From an uncultured Aggregatibacter sp. (GTDB taxonomy: Bacteria > Pseudomonadota > Gammaproteobacteria > Enterobacterales > Pasteurellaceae): 7,418 bases of DNA. Below are positions 1-6,480 of this stretch, piece after piece; position 1 is the first letter of the stretch, and each line of letters begins with the position of its first letter. The notes below the pieces were generated by a model. The model had not been told where the DNA came from, ran no database searches, and saw nothing but the letters and a program-made list of their open reading frames with translations. The stretch is taken from assembly GCF_901873365.1 (NCBI RefSeq), contig NZ_CABFLM010000092.1:1-7418 (forward strand), written 5' to 3'. A program made the translations under genes and the position numbers.

Positions 1-4
1 CTAC

Positions 5-8
5 GGAG
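5..8 (+). promoter_or_regulatory. Ribosome binding site of the glycosyltransferase gene
   Basis: GGAG lies four bases before the ATG at 13. The spacing is slightly short but usable. It shows that the gene is complete at its 5' end despite lying at the window edge. The 12 bases before the ATG are too few to show what lies upstream. Confidence 0.6.
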
Positions 9-12
9 ATAT

Positions 13-816
13 ATGAAATTTTCAGTTTTAATGTCCTTATACATTAAGGAAAATCCACAATATTTAAGAGAATGTTTTGAAAGCCTTGTGGCGCAAACCC
101 ATCCAGCAGATGAGATCGTATTGGTGTTTGATGGTGCGGTAACGCCAGAATTGGAAGCCGTGGTTTCTGAATTTGAAACCAAATTACCCTTAAACTTAGT
201 GAAGTTGCCAAAAAATTTAGGCTTAGGTAAAGCGCTTAATGAAGGATTGAAACATTGTTCTCACGATTGGGTCTTCCGTATGGACACCGATGATATTTGT
301 GTGCCTGAACGTTTTGCGAAACAAGTGGCGTTTATTGAGCAACATCCGGATACGATTATTTTTGGTGGGCAGATCGCTGAGTTTGGTGACAATGTTAACG
401 ACATCGTGGCATATCGCAATGTGCCGACAACGGCGCAAGACATTGTGAAATTCACGCAAAAGCGTTGTCCGTTCAATCATATGACGGTGGCGTATCAAAA
501 AAGTGCGGTCATTAATTGTGGTGGATATGAAGATTTACAGGAAGATTATTACCTGTGGATTAAGCTTGTAGCACAAGGTCAAAACGTGGCGAATTTGCCG
601 GATATTTTGGTGTACGCCCGCGTGGGCAATGGCATGGTTGGGCGTCGTCGTGGTTTAAATCAAGCCAAAGCAGAATGGCGTTTGTTTAAATTGAAATACC
701 GTCTAGGTATTCAAGGGGTATTTTCCGGCTTGTTTACGTTTGCCTTGCGCTTTGGTTCCCGCTTAGTTCCAACCGCCTTATTACAACGGATTTATCAAAC
801 ATTTTTGAGAAAATAA
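13..816 (+). CDS. Family 2 glycosyltransferase (LsgF/AmsE-like)
   Basis: Cytoplasmic GT-A glycosyltransferase of family GT2, expected to move a sugar from a nucleotide donor to a surface glycan such as lipooligosaccharide. Seen: the N-terminal beta strand opening FSVLMSLY (residues 3-10), the SLVAQT helix (24-29), an NLGLGKALNEGL segment (68-79), and the DXD metal/nucleotide motif as DTDD at 91-94. A candidate catalytic-base region, QEDYYLW, lies at 176-182 with E177 and D178. The last 35 residues are hydrophobic and basic, suggesting peripheral membrane contact rather than a clear transmembrane span. The length of 267 aa is normal for this group. It resembles H. influenzae LsgF and AmsE-type enzymes from memory, but donor and acceptor cannot be read from sequence, so no symbol is given. 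GGAG at 5-8 supports the start. The stop lies one base before mltB. It contains a perfect uptake signal at 501-509. Confidence 0.9.
   Translation: MKFSVLMSLYIKENPQYLRECFESLVAQTHPADEIVLVFDGAVTPELEAVVSEFETKLPLNLVKLPKNLGLGKALNEGLKHCSHDWVFRMDTDDICVPERFAKQVAFIEQHPDTIIFGGQIAEFGDNVNDIVAYRNVPTTAQDIVKFTQKRCPFNHMTVAYQKSAVINCGGYEDLQEDYYLWIKLVAQGQNVANLPDILVYARVGNGMVGRRRGLNQAKAEWRLFKLKYRLGIQGVFSGLFTFALRFGSRLVPTALLQRIYQTFLRK
501..509 (+). repeat. DNA uptake signal sequence (USS), forward
   Basis: A perfect AAGTGCGGT core, preceded by A and followed by C plus an A/T-rich ATTAAT arm, as in the extended Haemophilus-type USS. It lies inside the glycosyltransferase gene and is read as part of Lys-Ser-Ala-Val (residues 163-166). 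These sites mark DNA for uptake by the type IV pilus competence machinery in this clade. Confidence 0.9.
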
Positions 817-817
817 T

Positions 818-1936
818 ATGATGAAATTGACAACCTTTTTAAAACTCTCTTCCATTTTGACCGCACTTTCTTTAGCCGGTTGTTCAAGTGATGTCACTTC
901 TGCTGCGCCGGGTAACGAGATTCATCGTGTGGATCTTCATGCGAGCTACAATAAACCGCGTACCTTAGAAAACTTTCATGATTATGTGAATTTCTTGAAA
1001 GGTAAAGCCGCCGCAGAAGGCGTATCGGAGGCGGTATTGAAGGCGCAAAATAACATTAACTACATTCAAAAATCTGTGGATTTGGACGATCAACAAGCGG
1101 GACGAATTCGTAAACGTGATCCTAATGCACCGCCGGTAGTCAATCCCAATGGCACGACCAATTACTTAAATCGTGTGTTAACTCAAAACAAAGTGGATAT
1201 TGCGGTCTCAAAATATTGGGCACAACTACCGCAACTGGAAAAGGCAAGTCGACGATTTGGCGTACCGAAAAATTATTTGATGGCGTTGTGGGGGATGGAA
1301 AGCAGCTTCGGCCATTATCAAGGTAAGTATGACGTGTTATCCGTATTGGCTACCTTGGCATTTGATGGTCGTCGCGAAGCCTTATTCAGTAAAGAATTTA
1401 TTGCCGCCATGAAAATGCTACAACGGGATCATATCCAACGGCACCAAATGTTAGGGTCTTGGGCAGGTGCCATGGGGCAAACTCAATTCATGCCAAGTTC
1501 TTATTTGAATTATGCTGCTGATGGAAATGGCGATGGCATGAAAAATATTTGGACGGAACACTATGATGTGTTTGCCTCTATTGCCAATTATTTACACACC
1601 GAGGGCTGGAACCCAAATTTGCCTTGGGGCGTTGAAGTCACGGTGAACCAGCCGATTGATATGGCACTCTCCGGCACGGAAGAGGGGAAACAGCGTCGCT
1701 TAACCGATTGGCAAAATCGAGGTGTCAGCCTGAAATTCCAAACACCGGAAACGCAGCAAAAACTGACCGCACTTTCTCAAACGGATTTATGGCTGGTGAG
1801 ACCCGATCGTGAATTGGGACGCGCGTTTTTAGTGTCGAACAACTATCGCACGCTATTGCATTGGAACAAGTCGAATTATTTCGCCGTGAGTATCGGTATG
1901 TTTGCTGATAGAATTCAGCAACGTGTAGGCGAGTAA
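818..1936 (+). CDS. mltB: Membrane-bound lytic murein transglycosylase B
   Basis: Outer-membrane lipoprotein that cleaves the MurNAc-GlcNAc bond of peptidoglycan, leaving 1,6-anhydro-MurNAc ends (known for MltB/Slt35). Seen: a lipoprotein signal peptide with lipobox LAGC and the acylated cysteine at C22. Serine follows at +2, which fits outer-membrane sorting. The catalytic motif is ALWGMESSFG (156-165), with E161 as the likely general acid/base. An SWAGAMGQTQFMPSSY block (214-229) lines the substrate groove. An EF-hand-like DGNGDG loop lies at 235-240 and binds Ca2+ in Slt35. The length of 372 aa is close to E. coli MltB. The start is the first of two adjacent ATGs, seven bases after a weak GAGA (807-810). 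One base separates it from the upstream glycosyltransferase stop, so translational coupling is plausible. It carries two uptake signals. Confidence 0.96.
   Translation: MMKLTTFLKLSSILTALSLAGCSSDVTSAAPGNEIHRVDLHASYNKPRTLENFHDYVNFLKGKAAAEGVSEAVLKAQNNINYIQKSVDLDDQQAGRIRKRDPNAPPVVNPNGTTNYLNRVLTQNKVDIAVSKYWAQLPQLEKASRRFGVPKNYLMALWGMESSFGHYQGKYDVLSVLATLAFDGRREALFSKEFIAAMKMLQRDHIQRHQMLGSWAGAMGQTQFMPSSYLNYAADGNGDGMKNIWTEHYDVFASIANYLHTEGWNPNLPWGVEVTVNQPIDMALSGTEEGKQRRLTDWQNRGVSLKFQTPETQQKLTALSQTDLWLVRPDRELGRAFLVSNNYRTLLHWNKSNYFAVSIGMFADRIQQRVGE
860..868 (-). repeat. DNA uptake signal sequence (USS), reverse
   Basis: A perfect ACCGCACTT, the complement of AAGTGCGGT. It lies in the hydrophobic core of the MltB signal peptide and encodes Thr-Ala-Leu just before the lipobox. 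USS are known to be tolerated in lipoprotein signal peptides because this tripeptide suits them. Confidence 0.92.
1766..1774 (-). repeat. DNA uptake signal sequence (USS), reverse
   Basis: A second perfect ACCGCACTT inside mltB, in the same codon frame as the copy at 860. It again encodes Leu-Thr-Ala-Leu-Ser, here at residues 316-320 in the C-terminal part of the protein. Confidence 0.92.
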
Positions 1937-1947
1937 CGCAATTAAAT

Positions 1948-1952
1948 AAGGA
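1948..1952 (+). promoter_or_regulatory. Ribosome binding site that decides the xthA start
   Basis: AAGGA directly abuts an ATG at 1953, leaving no spacer. It is six bases before the in-frame ATG at 1959. Only the second spacing is suitable for initiation, so 1959 is preferred. Confidence 0.75.
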
Positions 1953-1958
1953 ATGAAT

Positions 1959-2762
1959 ATGAAAGTGATGTCGTTTAACATCAACGGACTAAGAGCAAGA
2001 CCACATCAATTAGAAGAAATCATCGATAAATATCAACCGGATATCCTCGGCTTGCAAGAGATTAAAGTGGCGGATGAAGTCTTTCCTTATGAGTTGGTGG
2101 ATCATCTTGGCTATCACGTCAATCATTTTGGCCAAAAAGGGCATTATGGCGTTGCCTTATTGAGTAAACAGGAGCCGTTATTGGTGAGAAAAGGTTTCCC
2201 AACCGATGATGAAGAAGCCCAAAAACGCATTATCATGATTGACTTAGATACGCCATTTGGGCAATTAACAGTGATTAACGGCTATTTTCCACAAGGTGAA
2301 AGCCGCGAACATCCAACCAAATTCCCGGCAAAACAAAAATTCTATGCGGATTTGCAACGCTATTTGGAACAAGATCACAATGCACAAAACCCGGTGATCA
2401 TTATGGGCGATATGAACATCAGCCCATCTGATTTGGACATTGGTATCGGCGAAGAAAATCGCAAACGTTGGTTGCGCACCGGTAAATGTTCCTTCTTGCC
2501 GGAAGAGCGCGAATGGTATCAGCGTTTATATACGTATGGCTTGGAAGACACCTTCCGTTATTTAAATCCGACAGTAAATGACAAATTCTCGTGGTTTGAT
2601 TACCGCTCCAAAGGATTTGATGATAATCGCGGTTTACGCATTGACCATATTTTGGCAAATAAAGCATTAGTAGCGCATTGCGTGGACGCCGGAATTGCTC
2701 TTGATATTCGGGCGATGGACAAACCATCAGATCATGCACCTATTTGGGCGGAGTTTAAGTAA
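1959..2762 (+). CDS. xthA: Exodeoxyribonuclease III
   Basis: Mg2+-dependent 3'-5' exonuclease and AP endonuclease of base excision repair, of the exonuclease-endonuclease-phosphatase fold. Counting from the ATG at 1959 (267 aa), the residues known from E. coli exonuclease III fall at identical numbers: N7 in SFNINGLRAR, E34 in GLQEIK, Y109 in NGYFPQGE, D151 and N153 in MGDMNIS, D229 in RIDHILA, and D258-H259 in SDHAP. This agreement, the Shine-Dalgarno spacing and the family's MK(F/V) opening all favour this start over the in-frame ATG at 1953, which would add Met-Asn. The catalytic set is complete, so the enzyme should be active. It follows mltB by 22 bases, and its stop overlaps the next gene's ATG by one base, indicating a shared transcript. 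Confidence 0.97.
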   Translation: MKVMSFNINGLRARPHQLEEIIDKYQPDILGLQEIKVADEVFPYELVDHLGYHVNHFGQKGHYGVALLSKQEPLLVRKGFPTDDEEAQKRIIMIDLDTPFGQLTVINGYFPQGESREHPTKFPAKQKFYADLQRYLEQDHNAQNPVIIMGDMNISPSDLDIGIGEENRKRWLRTGKCSFLPEEREWYQRLYTYGLEDTFRYLNPTVNDKFSWFDYRSKGFDDNRGLRIDHILANKALVAHCVDAGIALDIRAMDKPSDHAPIWAEFK

Positions 2763-3550
2763 TGCCATTAAAAAATCCTGAACAACATTGGCAAAATTAC
2801 CGTACGGTTATCAACGGCAATATGGCCTCTTGCACCGTGAATTTAGATATTTTTGAACAATTTACCTCTGATAAATACAATAAAATTGTACAGGTTTCAT
2901 TGCCTTACGAGACGGATGAAAATACGATGCCGACGTTAGATGAACATCATCGAGTGGTTAAAGAATTATTCAAAATTTTGGTGCAAATTTCGGCGTTACC
3001 AGAATTGCTTTATGCTGGGCATATTTTCACGGAAGGCTATTTAAAGCTTTATTTTTATTGTGATGAAACCACCGCACTTTTCGATGTACTTGACCAATTT
3101 AAAGACGACATTGAGGAGATTACAGTGCAAGAGGATCCCAATTGGGATACCTACTTTGATTTTTTATTGCCATCACCGTTAGAAATGAAACTCAATATGA
3201 CAGAAGAAATTTTGTCTATGTTGCTACAAAACGGCAGAGATCTTGCGGACACTTACCTTGTTGAGCATACCTTCCACTTCGCAGAAGAACCACAAATGTT
3301 CCAGTTTATGGAAGAGGTCAATTTGAGCGATCTTTCCTACAATACGATAAGTTACAGTAGCGCCCCGATGATTTTTGAGGATGAAGATGACAACGAAGGG
3401 TTATATATCGTTAAAATCGAACAGGAAATGACATTAGACAACGAAGATATTTTCCGTTATGTAGAGCAGTTTGAACGATTGGCGGAAAAATTTTCCGGCG
3501 AATATGTAGGCTGGGAAAGCGATACGATAAGCCAAGGGAAGGTGAATTAA
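2762..3550 (+). CDS. HI0040-like protein (TIGR01619): DUF695-like region plus RraB-like domain
   Basis: A soluble, acidic 262-residue protein with no signal peptide or membrane span. It belongs by recognition to the HI0040/TIGR01619 family, which has no established function and also sits beside xthA in H. influenzae. The first half (about 8-135) looks like DUF695. The second half (about 148-252) resembles RraB, the E. coli inhibitor of RNase E: YLVEHTF (165-171) matches the RraB YTIEHH region, an acidic EDEDDNEG loop follows (206-213), and RLAEKFSGEYVGWES (239-253) closely follows RraB's LAEKF..EYDGW ending. A role in modulating RNase E or another RNase is inference. The start overlaps the xthA stop as TAATG, with GGAG at 2750-2753 eight bases upstream, so translation is probably coupled but can also initiate independently. 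It carries a USS at 3071-3079. No terminator is visible downstream. Confidence 0.88.
   Translation: MPLKNPEQHWQNYRTVINGNMASCTVNLDIFEQFTSDKYNKIVQVSLPYETDENTMPTLDEHHRVVKELFKILVQISALPELLYAGHIFTEGYLKLYFYCDETTALFDVLDQFKDDIEEITVQEDPNWDTYFDFLLPSPLEMKLNMTEEILSMLLQNGRDLADTYLVEHTFHFAEEPQMFQFMEEVNLSDLSYNTISYSSAPMIFEDEDDNEGLYIVKIEQEMTLDNEDIFRYVEQFERLAEKFSGEYVGWESDTISQGKVN
3071..3079 (-). repeat. DNA uptake signal sequence (USS), reverse
   Basis: A perfect ACCGCACTT inside the HI0040-like gene, encoding Thr-Ala-Leu (residues 104-106). This is the last perfect uptake signal in the window; none is found between here and 7418. Confidence 0.92.
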
Positions 3551-3586
3551 TGGTGGTGAGGGATGTGCAAAGCTTCAACATAAAAT

Positions 3587-3615
3587 TTGTTTTAGGATGA
3601 CTTTTCTTATAGAAT
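3587..3615 (+). promoter_or_regulatory. Candidate sigma-70 promoter for wzz-neuDBA
   Basis: The 106-base gap 3551-3656 is the only sizeable non-coding stretch. TTGTTT (3587-3592, three of six consensus bases) is followed after exactly 17 bases by TAGAAT (3610-3615, five of six). Transcription would begin near 3622, giving a leader of about 35 bases. A weaker overlapping alternative uses TTCACA (3615-3620) with a poor -10. The gap holds no clear hairpin terminator, so read-through from the upstream operon is possible. Confidence 0.4.
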
Positions 3616-3645
3616 TCACAAAATTTATATGTGTATTAATAACAT

Positions 3646-3649
3646 AAGG
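3646..3649 (+). promoter_or_regulatory. Ribosome binding site of wzz
   Basis: AAGG seven bases before the ATG at 3657 is good spacing. It supports that start, from which the typical cytoplasmic N-terminal tail of a Wzz protein is read. Confidence 0.65.
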
Positions 3650-3656
3650 TAAGAAA

Positions 3657-4781
3657 ATGACCGAAAAATCACTTAAGAATGATGAAATTGACCTAATTGA
3701 ACTCATCACCATACTCTGGAAGAAGAAGCTCTGGATTATGCTTTCTTCTTTTATTTTTACTGCTATTGCCGGTGTTTATGCGTTTACAGCAAAAGAGCAA
3801 TGGACATCAAGTGCAGAAGTTATCGCACCAAGAACCATGGATCTTGGCGATTATTTTAGCGTTCGTAAAGAATATTCACGTATTTTAGGTAGCGAATTTG
3901 ATGCCGGTGCAACTGCGAGCAATTTATTTAGCCAGTTCAATCTACTTTCTGAGTCATTAGATGAAAGAAGAAAATTCTTTGTGCAGTCTGACTTTTATAA
4001 GAAAAAAGTTGAAGGTAAATCAGAAACAGAAAAAGCACAAATCCTTTCTGAATTAATCAGTAAACACATCACGATCAAAAAACCGGATAGCAAAAAAGAA
4101 CCCGATTTAATTGGTAATAAAATTAGTTTTTATGCTGAGACACCGGCTGATGCGCAAAATGTGTTATCACAATTTATTTCTACAATAAATCAATCTGCCT
4201 ATCAAATAGAATTAGATAATTTTCTACTTTATTTTAATGAATTGGTTACTGATTTAAATTATGAAAAAACAAAATTTGAGCGTGATTTAAGTATTCATAA
4301 ATCGGTTCAATTAGAGAATTTAGAAAATGCCTTGAGAATTGCAAAAGAGGCCGGCATTACAGAATATGCTAAATCTCTTGGTATCACAAATGGCCAAAGT
4401 ACAATGCAACAGGCTCTTACTATGTCTGAGGCTAAGATCCCTCTTTCTGATTCTAAACTGAGTGATAGCACTTATTTATTTATGCTTGGTGAAAAATACT
4501 TAAAAGCACAAATTGATGTACTAAAAGATAGTAGTATTGTTTATCCACCACGGTATTATCAAGTTTCTTCTTTACTTTCTGAGTTAGAGCCATTATTGAT
4601 TAAAGCAAAACAAGCAAAAGCAAATGCATTTAGCTATCAGGCTTCACCGGATTATCCTGTGGTGAAGGATAAGCCTAAGAAAGGTTTGATTTTAGTGATT
4701 GGATTTATTGTTGGTCTAATTTTATCAATTTTGATCATATTGCTGGGATCATTTATCAGAACTATTCAAGACAAATATTAG
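3657..4781 (+). CDS. wzz: Wzz-family O-antigen chain-length determinant (PCP-1)
   Basis: Inner-membrane polysaccharide co-polymerase that sets the modal length of Wzy-polymerised glycan. Seen in order: a short cytoplasmic tail with the conserved (D/E)IDLIELI segment (10-17); TM1 about 25-44; a large periplasmic region about 45-340 rich in charged helices, including the Wzz-typical NALRIAKEAGI (224-234); a proline-containing stretch PDYPVVKDKPKK (331-342); and TM2 about 343-366, ending in a short cytoplasmic tail. There is no C-terminal Walker kinase domain, so it is a PCP-1 (Wzz/FepE type) and not a Wzc tyrosine kinase. The length of 374 aa is within the usual range. Codon use is much more A+T-rich than in the genes before it. 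The first gene of the apparent polysaccharide operon, it is followed three bases later by neuD. Its presence argues for a Wzy-dependent O-antigen-like polymer. Confidence 0.93.
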   Translation: MTEKSLKNDEIDLIELITILWKKKLWIMLSSFIFTAIAGVYAFTAKEQWTSSAEVIAPRTMDLGDYFSVRKEYSRILGSEFDAGATASNLFSQFNLLSESLDERRKFFVQSDFYKKKVEGKSETEKAQILSELISKHITIKKPDSKKEPDLIGNKISFYAETPADAQNVLSQFISTINQSAYQIELDNFLLYFNELVTDLNYEKTKFERDLSIHKSVQLENLENALRIAKEAGITEYAKSLGITNGQSTMQQALTMSEAKIPLSDSKLSDSTYLFMLGEKYLKAQIDVLKDSSIVYPPRYYQVSSLLSELEPLLIKAKQAKANAFSYQASPDYPVVKDKPKKGLILVIGFIVGLILSILIILLGSFIRTIQDKY

Positions 4782-4784
4782 TTT

Positions 4785-5414
4785 ATGAGAAAAAAAATTG
4801 TATTTATTGGCGCAGGTGGTTATGCAAAATCTGTGCTTGATTCTTTAGATTTATCAAAATATGAATTCTGTGGATTCATTGATAATTTTAAGCCAAAAGG
4901 AACAACACACTTAGGTTATCCAATTCTTGCTAAAACTATAGATGAATTCAAAGAAAGAGATAATTATAGTTTTTTTATTAGCATAGGTAACAATGCTTAT
5001 CGTTTAGAAAAATTTATAAAGCTTGAAGAATATCAATGCGATATTATTAATGTAGTAGATAATACGGCCATTGTTTCTAGCAATTCTACTTTAGGTAAGG
5101 GTGTTTTTGTTGGAAAACTAGCAATAGTCAATAGTGGTGTAACTGTGGGTAATAACGTAATAATTAACACAAAATCACTTGTTGAGCATGGTTGTAATAT
5201 TGGTAACCATAGTAATATCTCAACGAATAGTACATTAAATGGAGATGTAATTGTAGAAGATTATTGCTTTATTGGGAGTTCTTCTGTAATTACGGGGCAG
5301 TTAAGAATTGGAGAAGGTTCCGTTGTTGGTGCTGGAGCGGTGGTTATCCGTAATGTTAAACCTCGTACTGTTGTTGCTGGCGTACCAGCAAAATTTATTA
5401 AGGAAGTAGAATAA
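4785..5414 (+). CDS. neuD: NeuD/PglD-type sugar O- or N-acetyltransferase
   Basis: Acetyl-CoA-dependent acetyltransferase. In neu loci NeuD O-acetylates sialic acid, while the related PglD N-acetylates a UDP-amino sugar. Seen: an N-terminal Rossmann-like domain beginning KIVFIGAGGYAKSV (4-17), then a left-handed beta helix of hexapeptide repeats from about 93 to 190 (for example VTVGNN, CNIGNH, LRIGEG), ending in the family's VVAGVPAKFI (196-205). H135 in SLVEHGCNIG corresponds to the catalytic base His of PglD. The length of 209 aa is typical. No strong Shine-Dalgarno precedes the ATG, which lies three bases after the wzz stop, so coupled translation is likely. The sialic acid assignment rests on the adjacent neuB and neuA; sequence alone does not fix the acceptor. 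Confidence 0.88.
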   Translation: MRKKIVFIGAGGYAKSVLDSLDLSKYEFCGFIDNFKPKGTTHLGYPILAKTIDEFKERDNYSFFISIGNNAYRLEKFIKLEEYQCDIINVVDNTAIVSSNSTLGKGVFVGKLAIVNSGVTVGNNVIINTKSLVEHGCNIGNHSNISTNSTLNGDVIVEDYCFIGSSSVITGQLRIGEGSVVGAGAVVIRNVKPRTVVAGVPAKFIKEVE

Positions 5415-5415
5415 A

Positions 5416-6453
5416 ATGAATCAAGTATTTATTGTTGCAGAGATTGGTTGTAACCATAATGGTGATCCAATTTTGGCAAAGAAAATGGTCAATGTAGCAA
5501 AAGAATGTGGTGTAGATGCAGTTAAATTTCAAACATTTAAAGCAGATAAATTGATTTCAAAATATGCTCCAAAAGCAGAATATCAAAAAGTAACCACGGG
5601 TACCGCAGATAGTCAGCTTGAAATGACACGAAAATTAGAACTTCCTTATGATGAATTTCGTAAATTAGAAGCTTACACTCGTTCACTTGGTTTAGAAGTA
5701 TTTTCCACTCCATTTGATATGGAATCTATTGATTTCCTCGCAGGTGAAAAGCAAAAAGTATGGAAAATTCCATCAGGTGAATTAACCAACTTACCTTATT
5801 TAGAAAAAATTGCGCGTTTGCCAATTGAAGGGAAAAGTGTCGTTATTTCAACAGGGATGGCAACAGTTGAAGAAATTAAAGCAGCATTAGCTGTTTTAGA
5901 AAATAATGGTATGCAGAAAAAAGAAATTACAATTCTTCATTGTAATACTGAATACCCAACACCTTATGAAGATGTGAACTTAAATGCGTTTTATCAATTA
6001 AAAGAGCTGTTCTCTGATTACAATTTAGGTTTTTCTGATCATTCTGCAGGCTATTTTGCGGGACTAGCTGCGGTGCCTTATGGTATCACCTTTATCGAAA
6101 AACATTTTACCTTAAATAAAAACTTTGAAGGCCCAGATCACAAGGCATCAGTAACACCAGAGGAATTGAAATTGCTTTGCGAAGGAATTCGAGCAGTCGA
6201 AAAATCATTAGGTTCTTCTGAGAAAATGGTTACTGCATCAGAAGCTAAAAACAAAATTGTGGCTCGTAAATCCATTATTGCAGCTCGCCCAATTAAAAAA
6301 GGTGAGATTTATACGACAGAGAATTTAACCACTAAACGCCCCGGCAATGGTATTAGCCCAATGTTTTGGTATGAGCTTCTAGGTAAAGAAGCAGAAATGG
6401 ATTTTGAAGAAGATCAACTTATTCAAGATAGTCGCTTCCAAAATCAAGAATAA
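5416..6453 (+). CDS. neuB: N-acetylneuraminate (sialic acid) synthase
   Basis: Condenses N-acetylmannosamine with phosphoenolpyruvate to give Neu5Ac, the committed step of de novo sialic acid synthesis in the cytoplasm. Seen: an N-terminal TIM barrel with FIVAEIGCNHNGD (5-17), DAVKFQTF (34-41), WKIPSGEL (116-123), STGMA (145-149) and LHCNTEYPTP (174-183). The two metal ligands are H209 in FSDHSAG and H230 in EKHFTLN; their 21-residue spacing is that of H215 and H236 in the meningococcal enzyme. A C-terminal SAF/antifreeze-like domain (about 283-340) carries R308 in TKRPGNGIS, matching the substrate-contacting R314 there. The length of 345 aa equals the usual size. AAGGAA at 5400-5405 precedes the ATG by ten bases, and one base separates it from the neuD stop. 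Legionaminate or pseudaminate synthase is the alternative, made unlikely by the neuD-neuB-neuA order and the close motif match. Confidence 0.94.
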   Translation: MNQVFIVAEIGCNHNGDPILAKKMVNVAKECGVDAVKFQTFKADKLISKYAPKAEYQKVTTGTADSQLEMTRKLELPYDEFRKLEAYTRSLGLEVFSTPFDMESIDFLAGEKQKVWKIPSGELTNLPYLEKIARLPIEGKSVVISTGMATVEEIKAALAVLENNGMQKKEITILHCNTEYPTPYEDVNLNAFYQLKELFSDYNLGFSDHSAGYFAGLAAVPYGITFIEKHFTLNKNFEGPDHKASVTPEELKLLCEGIRAVEKSLGSSEKMVTASEAKNKIVARKSIIAARPIKKGEIYTTENLTTKRPGNGISPMFWYELLGKEAEMDFEEDQLIQDSRFQNQE

Positions 6454-6480
6454 AGAGCGGTCAAATTTATGAAAAAAATT
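6452..6480 (+). repeat. Degenerate extended USS across the neuB-neuA junction
   Basis: AAAGAGCGGT (6452-6461) differs from the core AAAGTGCGGT by a single T to A change. It is followed by the full extended pattern: one free base, AAATTT, six free bases, then AAAATT. It overlaps the neuB stop codon, the 15-base spacer and the first codons of neuA. The AAAGAG part may also serve as the neuA ribosome binding site, though its spacing of 11 bases is long. Confidence 0.5.

Noticed and set aside
132..140. Additional uptake signals at TGGTGCGGT (132-140) and TATTGCGGT (1198-1206)
   Set aside because: Each has two mismatches in the nine-base core, which is not distinguishable from chance in this sequence.
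223..498. Reverse-strand open frames inside the glycosyltransferase gene
   Set aside because: They are antisense to conserved motifs including DTDD; the composition is Arg/His/Cys-rich, as expected of shadow frames.
2419..2739. Reverse-strand open frame of 106 codons
   Set aside because: It lies wholly inside xthA, whose catalytic motifs cover this stretch; the translated product resembles nothing I know and has no supporting start signal.
3551..3656. JUMPstart/ops element or rho-independent terminator in the gap before wzz
   Set aside because: No GGCGGTAG ops core is present. The only inverted match (AAATTTGT with ACAAAATTT) is imperfect, A/T-only, widely spaced and lacks a following T-run.
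3697..3888. Forward open frame of 63 codons with a hydrophobic leucine-rich start
   Set aside because: An out-of-frame reading of the wzz TM1 region; the hydrophobicity comes from the same T-rich bases.
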